In this document: positions 59,533-64,000 of the stretch, piece after piece
Numbering within the stretch: the stretch's first letter is position 1
Layout of the letters: the number at the start of each line of letters is the position of its first letter
Assembly: GCA_900104375.1 (NCBI GenBank)
Contig: LT629302.1
Span: 1,704,001 to 1,768,000 of the forward strand
Direction of reading: 5' to 3'
DNA: 64,000 bases
Source: Flavobacteriaceae bacterium MAR_2010_188
Lineage (GTDB): Bacteria > Bacteroidota > Bacteroidia > Flavobacteriales > Flavobacteriaceae
Position numbers and translations under genes: made by a program
Notes under the pieces: model-generated
Databases searched by the model: none
The model's input: only the letters and a program-made list of their open reading frames with translations
Told to the model about the DNA's origin: nothing

Positions 59533-60517
59533 CATCAGAAATATTGGTTTCGGGTTACTTTTCCTAATTGGTTATTGCAATTTAGTTGCACAGACCATAG
59601 TGATTTCTGAAGAAACCAATAATCCTGTTTCATTTGCGACGGTTTCGTTTAATAACGGATATGGTGTTTTTGCTGATGAGGATGGAAAATTCTTTTATTC
59701 GGAAAAAATTTATCCTGGAATTGATTCTTTGATTATTACTGCACTTGGTTTTAAGGATTTAAAACTGAGCACAGCAAACGTCCCAAAAATCTTAAAACTT
59801 GAAACAGAAGCATCAGAATTAGATGAAGTCGTCATAAGGATGGCATTACCAAAGGATTTTAAAGAGGAAACTTTGAAGCCTTACCTAGATGATGACTACT
59901 ATAAAAGTTGGTTGCCAACGGTTGATTCCGAAGTTGCAGTATTCTTTCCAAATGAAGATCAAGGATTAAAAAAGATTACCGAAGTTCATTTGCCTTTAAC
60001 ATTAGAATCGAAGGATTGGGAAAGGCGCAATAAATCTAATGCTGAAAAAAAACCGTTCTCCACTCTATTCAAAATAAAATTTTACGGAAACGATAATGGA
60101 TTACCAGCGAATGTTTTATCTAATGAAGTCATTGTCTTTAGAGCTACCGAAAAAATGGGCGATGTTTTTAATCTCGACGTATCAGACAAAAACATAATAA
60201 TACCTAAAACCGGAATTTATGTGTCTATTCAAGTATTGGGCTATACTGATAAAGGCGGAAAACTACTTCCAAATAAAAAATTCAAGGAGATTAAAACCGG
60301 AACCGAAATTGTTAGGATACCAACTAACTTTCGGCCGTTGTTGCCATTTACAGATGAAATGGAACAAGACAGAACTTTTATAAAACGCGTATTTATTCAA
60401 GGAAATCAATGGGTAAGGTTTACTAGGGACAATGTACCTGACTCTAGTTTACTTAAAACCGGATTGAACAACTACGGAATGGGAATTAGCTTTAATATCT
60501 ATAAGGATGAAGACTGA
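59525..60517 (+). CDS. CarboxypepD_reg-like domain exported protein
   Basis: 330 residues from the ATG at 59525, which gives a signal peptide (IGFGLLFLIGYCNLVAQ). A start at 59483 is possible but lies far inside the DUF885 gene and adds a hydrophilic tail. The N-terminal domain TIVISEETNNPVSFATVSFNNGYGVFADEDGKF matches the carboxypeptidase-regulatory-like beta sandwich. The rest is beta-rich with no motif that I recognise. The overlap with the DUF885 gene and the following DoxX gene indicates a coupled operon. Confidence 0.82.
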   Translation: MTNIRNIGFGLLFLIGYCNLVAQTIVISEETNNPVSFATVSFNNGYGVFADEDGKFFYSEKIYPGIDSLIITALGFKDLKLSTANVPKILKLETEASELDEVVIRMALPKDFKEETLKPYLDDDYYKSWLPTVDSEVAVFFPNEDQGLKKITEVHLPLTLESKDWERRNKSNAEKKPFSTLFKIKFYGNDNGLPANVLSNEVIVFRATEKMGDVFNLDVSDKNIIIPKTGIYVSIQVLGYTDKGGKLLPNKKFKEIKTGTEIVRIPTNFRPLLPFTDEMEQDRTFIKRVFIQGNQWVRFTRDNVPDSSLLKTGLNNYGMGISFNIYKDED

Positions 60518-60860
60518 ATGGCATCTATATATTATGGCAGCGATGTATATCCTGGCTGGTACAATTCACTTTATTAAACCTAAGATGTATGAGAGAATCA
60601 TACCGAAATATCTACCATCACATCGGCTATTGGTTTATCTCAGCGGTGTATTTGAAATTCTACTTGGTATTGGTCTTATTTTTCCTGCTACTCGAGCTTT
60701 AGCAATCTATGGGATTATTGCGATGCTTGCGGTCTTTCTATTAGTCCATTTCTATATGCTCAGCGGAAAAAAGGCATCTGCGGGGATTCCTAAATGGCTT
60801 TTGATATTAAGAATACCACTTCAGTTCTTCTTGATGTACTGGGCTTATTATTACTTGTAG
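60507..60860 (+). CDS. DoxX-like membrane protein
   Basis: 117 residues with four membrane helices: LYIMAAMYILAGTIHFIKP, LLVYLSGVFEILLGIGLIFP, ALAIYGIIAMLAVFLLVHFYML and LLILRIPLQFFLMYWAYYYL. This is the DoxX/DoxD fold; partners are often thiol-redox proteins, but none is adjacent. It overlaps the preceding gene by 11 bases. Confidence 0.85.
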   Translation: MKTEWHLYIMAAMYILAGTIHFIKPKMYERIIPKYLPSHRLLVYLSGVFEILLGIGLIFPATRALAIYGIIAMLAVFLLVHFYMLSGKKASAGIPKWLLILRIPLQFFLMYWAYYYL

Positions 60861-60870
60861 GTTTCAAAAT

Positions 60871-61548
60871 CTATTCGATAGGAAAATCAAAATAGGTCCC
60901 TGGGAAAGGCTCGTTTCTCAATGTAAAATGCCACCATTCTTTTGGGTAGTTCCTAAACCCATTCTTAGCCATAACCTTTTGAAGCAATTGTCTATTTTTT
61001 CTCTGAGCGTCAGATATTCCTTTATGCTCAATCCAAGATACTTCTCCGAAAAAATCGTAAGGACTGCCCATATCTAGAGGTTTGCCAGTAGCGGCATCAA
61101 TAATCGTTAAATCTACCGTGCTTCCTCTACTATGTCCAGAACGGCTGGCTATATATCCAGAATTGAACAAATTTCTCTTTTTAACTTCCGGATAAAACTG
61201 TTGCTTCATCAATGTATCATCCAATTTTCTCGCCCATTTAATAAAATGGTTAACTGCACCTTGAGGCCTATAGCCGTCATAAATTCTAAGACAAAGATTT
61301 TGCTGCATGAGTTGGTTTTGAACCTCTCGTAATGCAACTGCCGCTGGTTTAGTTAAAATCAATTCATTCTTATTATAGTCTGTAATTGTATCACCGACAA
61401 AATTATTATCGGTGAAATAACGTAGTTCTACATCGATATCAGTGATTACTTCCTTTACATAGACAAATCCGTTTGGTAAGGTTTTTTTAGCGATTTGGAA
61501 ACTGCTCAAGATTAGCGCAGTAAAAAATAAGGTGAATTTTAATTTCAT
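60871..61548 (-). CDS. M15 family D-alanyl-D-alanine dipeptidase
   Basis: 225 residues with a signal peptide (LFFTALILSSFQIA). The VanX-type metal site is present: SGHSRGSTVDLTI (His and Asp) and the C-terminal EWWHF (catalytic Glu and His). It would cleave D-Ala-D-Ala or a related D-amino-acid dipeptide in the periplasm for peptidoglycan recycling. No VanR/S/H/A genes are nearby, so a resistance role is not suggested. It is convergent with the DoxX gene at 11 bases distance and has a 600-base region without genes upstream. Confidence 0.92.
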   Translation of the reverse strand: MKLKFTLFFTALILSSFQIAKKTLPNGFVYVKEVITDIDVELRYFTDNNFVGDTITDYNKNELILTKPAAVALREVQNQLMQQNLCLRIYDGYRPQGAVNHFIKWARKLDDTLMKQQFYPEVKKRNLFNSGYIASRSGHSRGSTVDLTIIDAATGKPLDMGSPYDFFGEVSWIEHKGISDAQRKNRQLLQKVMAKNGFRNYPKEWWHFTLRNEPFPGTYFDFPIE

Positions 61549-61855
61549 GGTCTATCGCTAAATTAGTAAAAATTTACCCAATCCATATGGCAATGGTCAT
61601 TACAGTAACGAATGGCAAGTTAGCCGTGAAATTCCGTAAAATTAAAACCAGTTGGTCGCTTAATAATATTTAGGGGGAAAATGATTCTTTAATCTTCAAA
61701 CACAACAAAAAATAATAGTAATCGCACGAAATATTATAGAGTAATAGGAGTTTAATACTGAAGCGAGGTGGTTCGGGATATGATTGTGAGACTAAACAAT
61801 ACTTAACTATTGCTGAGAAAACTAGGTTCAGCAAACTTTGATTATATAAAAAGAA

Positions 61856-61883
61856 AAAACCGAGATCCCTCAATCTCGGTTTT
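61856..61883 (+). terminator. Terminator in a gene-free gap
   Basis: Stem AAAACCGAGAT / ATCTCGGTTTT with a 6-base loop. A hairpin TGCTGA...TCAGCA lies 30-40 bases before it at 61811-61832. The gap 61549-62164 shows no gene, so the terminator implies an unannotated plus-strand transcript or a decayed one. Confidence 0.65.
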
Positions 61884-62041
61884 CCTAATTTGCTTTTTAT
61901 TTACACTGTAGATTTAGGGTCTCTAATTCAACAACATAAGGCAAATATTAATTAATTAATCCATTGAACTAAAAACTAAATTTTAGTACACTCCAAATGT
62001 AAAATTAAAATCAAATAAAACGTTAAAGAGTTATATTAAAT

Positions 62042-62101
62042 CGATGAAATACATTGTTTTTTAACATATGTCGATGAGATTATGCATTTCACCGATGAAA
62101 T
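62042..62101 (+). repeat. Three CGATGARAT direct repeats upstream of the hydrolase gene
   Basis: CGATGAAAT at 62042, CGATGAGAT at 62072 and CGATGAAAT at 62093; the last is part of the hairpin-like CATTTCA-CCGA-TGAAATG. They lie 50-110 bases upstream of the -7 box at 62148 and look like binding sites for a dimeric regulator. Confidence 0.4.
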
Positions 62102-62147
62102 GACAATCAAAAAAGACAGATTAGCGGCTAAGAACAAATCGAAAAAC

Positions 62148-62155
62148 TATATTTG
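62148..62155 (+). promoter_or_regulatory. -7 box of the alpha/beta hydrolase gene
   Basis: TATATTTG, an exact TAnnTTTG. It overlaps the TTG at 62153 and so excludes that codon as a start; transcription should begin near 62161. Confidence 0.6.
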
Positions 62156-62206
62156 CACCCAAAAATGTCTTTGGCATATTGGTTGAATACATCATGTAAA
62201 AACATT

Positions 62207-63139
62207 ATGAATATAATTAGGTACATATTTATGCTCTTTCTTCCGTTGACGGCATACTGCCAGGAGAATAGCATTAGCAATGAAATTTCTATTAATCGGT
62301 ATGTAGATGGTACGTTACTTCTACCTAATTCAGTTGAAAATCCATCATTAGTAATCATCATCCCCGATTCTGGACCCACCGATAGGAACGGAAACCAGAA
62401 TTTCCTGAAAAATAATTCCCTTAAAAAACTTGCAGAAGCATTAGCAGCGAATAATATTGCCACATTTAGATATGATAAACGAATCGTAAAAGAGATAAAA
62501 CGGGGTAACGTAAACCTTAAAGTTTCCTTTGATGACTTTATGGTGGATAACCGTTCCGTTTTGGATTATTTTGAAGCCCAAAAGGAGTTTAAGAATGTTT
62601 TCGTTTTAGGACATGGACAAGGAAGTCTTGTTGGGATGTTATCATTGGATGATAAGATTAAAGGTTTTATCTCAGTGGCTGGGGCCGGTAAATCTCTAGA
62701 CTCCACTTTGATTGTGCAAGTACAGAAAACTGCGCCAGGTCTAACCGATGATACCAAAAGGATACTGAACGTTTTAAAGGAAGGAAAGACAACTACAAAT
62801 TATCCGCAGGCACTGAGCTCTATTTTCGATATTGAAATTCAGCCATTTATGAGCAGTTGGATAAAGTACGACCCGTTAACAATAATAAAGGACATCCCAA
62901 CCCCCATCTTAATTTTGAATGGAACCAAAGATTTGCAAGTGGGTATTCAAGAATCTGAGGAATTAGCCAAAGTAGCACAAAACTCAGAAGTTAAGATTAT
63001 CGACAACATGAATCATGTAATGTTTATAATCGATGGTGACGATTTAGAAAACTCTAAGTCATACAATGAGCCGAGGAGGTCTATTTCGGAAGACTTAGTA
63101 AATGGCATTGTTCAATTTGTTGAAAAGAATAAGGATTAA
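62207..63139 (+). CDS. Alpha/beta hydrolase with altered nucleophile
   Basis: 310 residues from the ATG at 62207, which starts a good signal peptide (MNIIRYIFMLFLPLTAYCQ). An ATG at 62165 would put 14 polar residues in front. The fold is clear: NPSLVIIIPDSGPTDRNGN, FRYDKRIVKE, VFVLGHGQGSLVGML, LILNGTKDLQVG and the terminal histidine in DNMNHVM. The nucleophile elbow reads G-H-G-Q-G (residue 137 = Gly) where the family has G-H-S-x-G. With no serine, hydrolysis is unlikely unless the adjacent S140 takes part; Asp and His remain. A pseudo-enzyme or binding protein is likely. Confidence 0.85.
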   Translation: MNIIRYIFMLFLPLTAYCQENSISNEISINRYVDGTLLLPNSVENPSLVIIIPDSGPTDRNGNQNFLKNNSLKKLAEALAANNIATFRYDKRIVKEIKRGNVNLKVSFDDFMVDNRSVLDYFEAQKEFKNVFVLGHGQGSLVGMLSLDDKIKGFISVAGAGKSLDSTLIVQVQKTAPGLTDDTKRILNVLKEGKTTTNYPQALSSIFDIEIQPFMSSWIKYDPLTIIKDIPTPILILNGTKDLQVGIQESEELAKVAQNSEVKIIDNMNHVMFIIDGDDLENSKSYNEPRRSISEDLVNGIVQFVEKNKD

Positions 63140-63283
63140 AACTGTGTTATTCACCGAATAAATAGGCATTTCGGCTAAATTGAGATGTCATTAACGAATA
63201 AACTATTATTCTCGGCGATTAAATAATTATAACAAAATAAACTCTATTAGTTTTACAGACCAATACCCTAATCTACTATTTAT

Positions 63284-64000
63284 ATGAATAAGCTTAAGCT
63301 CCTATTAGCCCTATGTTTATTTTCTACGATTTTTTGTAATTCTCAAGAACTCACCATTGGTATAAAAGGTGGAGTTAACTATAGTTTTATTGGAGATATT
63401 AATTCTCGTGGAGGGTCACTTTCAGGCTTTCCAGTGGATGAAGTGTTCACTCCAAATAAAGAACTCGGAACACAATTTGGTGGACTTGTGATGGTAAGAT
63501 TTGGTAGCCTAATGTTAAGAGGAGAAATTTTATTTAGCAAGCAAAAAAATTACTACGAATTTCCTAGCCGGAATTCTTATTGGAACTCTTCTCGTACAGA
63601 AATTCCTTTAATTATAGGATATGAAGTTTTTAAGCCTTTTAGTCCTTATGTGGGAATTAATGCAACTTCTACTTCTAAATTGACTATTGACGGATTAGAA
63701 AATGATTTAACATACGACAAAAGGGATTTAAATCCAATTATTGGTTTATTGGTAGATTTTGGAAGATTTGGAGTGGATGTTAGATACGAACTTAGTACGA
63801 CGGAAGAACCCTATTTTGACGCAAATTTTGTAAATAATAGCACACAAGGACAGCCAGGATATGGAATAAACAGTGCAGATATATACCCATATAAGTTAGG
63901 AGTGCTTAGCCTTAGTGCTCACATTAACTTATTCACCACTGATAAAGACCGAATGGGAAGCTTCTTCGGTGGTTTATTTAAAGGAGATAAATGCTATTGT
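63284..64000 (+). CDS. Outer-membrane beta-barrel (porin-like) protein, 5' part
   Basis: 239 codons open to the right edge, with no stop. MNKLKLLLALCLFSTIFCNS is a signal peptide, followed by LTIGIKGGVNYSFIGDINSR, the usual opening of the OMP_b-brl_2 / PorT-like family. Alternating strands with glycine turns follow (GGLVMVRFGSLMLRGEILFS, EIPLIIGYEVFKPFSPYVGI). The visible end KGDKCYC is close to a natural end, so only a few codons may be missing. Function unknown; it is a small outer-membrane barrel. Confidence 0.85.
   Translation, partial: MNKLKLLLALCLFSTIFCNSQELTIGIKGGVNYSFIGDINSRGGSLSGFPVDEVFTPNKELGTQFGGLVMVRFGSLMLRGEILFSKQKNYYEFPSRNSYWNSSRTEIPLIIGYEVFKPFSPYVGINATSTSKLTIDGLENDLTYDKRDLNPIIGLLVDFGRFGVDVRYELSTTEEPYFDANFVNNSTQGQPGYGINSADIYPYKLGVLSLSAHINLFTTDKDRMGSFFGGLFKGDKCYC

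Noticed and set aside
60871-61548. Vancomycin-resistance VanX
   Set aside because: The M15 dipeptidase stands alone without VanH, VanA or VanRS genes, so a peptidoglycan recycling role is more likely.
61670-61873. 67-residue minus-strand open frame
   Set aside because: It runs through the terminator hairpin, has no promoter and no coding-like composition.
1-64000. tRNA, rRNA, insertion sequences or prophage
   Set aside because: No cloverleaf-like gaps, transposase or integrase motifs, or target-site duplications were recognised by eye. A tRNAscan or IS search would settle this.

Overview
This 64-kb window is a chromosome segment of a member of Bacteroidota, most likely family Flavobacteriaceae. 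The evidence is: low GC; start codons without Shine-Dalgarno sequences; promoters that fit the Bacteroidota -7 box TAnnTTTG; a GldI gliding-type peptidyl-prolyl isomerase; the rpmB-rpmG-DUF4295-ftsY order; many short exported lipoproteins; and TonB-receptor-type barrels. No rRNA, tRNA, phage, insertion sequence or CRISPR array was found. The gene content is mostly housekeeping. I did not find a clear new defence or biosynthetic system. The novelty lies in the non-coding DNA and in a few decayed or catalytically altered genes.

Layout. 0-7.8 kb, rightward: the end of an M16 protease, a terminator, then parA-parB-DUF5683-dapB-lepB-wbqC-like. 7.8-14.2 kb, leftward: an exo/endonuclease-phosphatase protein, two rhomboid proteases, mutL, two small related membrane proteins, ribH and a membrane-anchored TPR protein. 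14.3-18.9 kb, rightward: recF, a lipoprotein, a DciA-like DUF721 protein, a penicillin acylase and a small membrane protein. ndk faces left. 19.5-22.2 kb: nrnA-gldI-PPIase (cyclophilin-FKBP fusion). pepD faces left. 23.8-29.3 kb: a DUF3810 metalloprotein and an amidohydrolase pair. 29.3-34.0 kb: a lipoprotein, a TrmH-type methyltransferase, an M48 protease and rimO, with several arrays of 6-8 bp tandem repeats. 34.3-44.3 kb, all leftward: an amidase lipoprotein, ftsY, DUF4295, rpmG, rpmB, cinA, an Hpt protein, an FAA hydrolase, a DnaQ-like exonuclease, an E2 acyltransferase, a glycosyltransferase and recR. 44.4-64 kb: a sodium symporter, a CoA-binding protein, an outer-membrane barrel receptor, fabH, an S9 peptidase, htpG, a CotH-like exported protein, a bestrophin-like membrane protein with no usable ATG, a frameshifted pseudogene, a DUF885-CarboxypepD-DoxX operon, an M15 dipeptidase, an alpha/beta hydrolase lacking its nucleophile serine, and the start of a porin-like barrel that runs off the right edge.

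How the genes fit together. Chromosome segregation (ParAB), replication and repair (RecF, DciA-like, MutL, RecR), translation and ribosome modification (L28, L33, RimO, TrmH) and protein export and folding (LepB, FtsY, GldI, PPIase, HtpG) alternate with a large set of exported peptidases and amidases (M16, M48, S9, DUF885, DUF3810, M15, penicillin acylase, amidase, amidohydrolases). This suits a peptide-degrading heterotroph. Transcription units are short and are usually closed by strong intrinsic terminators, several of them shared by convergent genes.

Most noteworthy observations: (1) a 26-unit octamer array, consensus GAAACTTT, that fills the 5' region of the M48 gene, contains a perfect -7 box, and has relatives upstream of rimO and of the FAA hydrolase in the same orientation relative to the gene; (2) a 500-bp gap at 48.7-49.2 kb with an 11-bp Fur/PerR-like dyad and three terminator hairpins, a candidate small-RNA locus; (3) several genes whose -7 box lies so close to the ATG that the message must be leaderless or nearly so; (4) a decayed membrane-protein gene beside a neighbour that lost its ATG.
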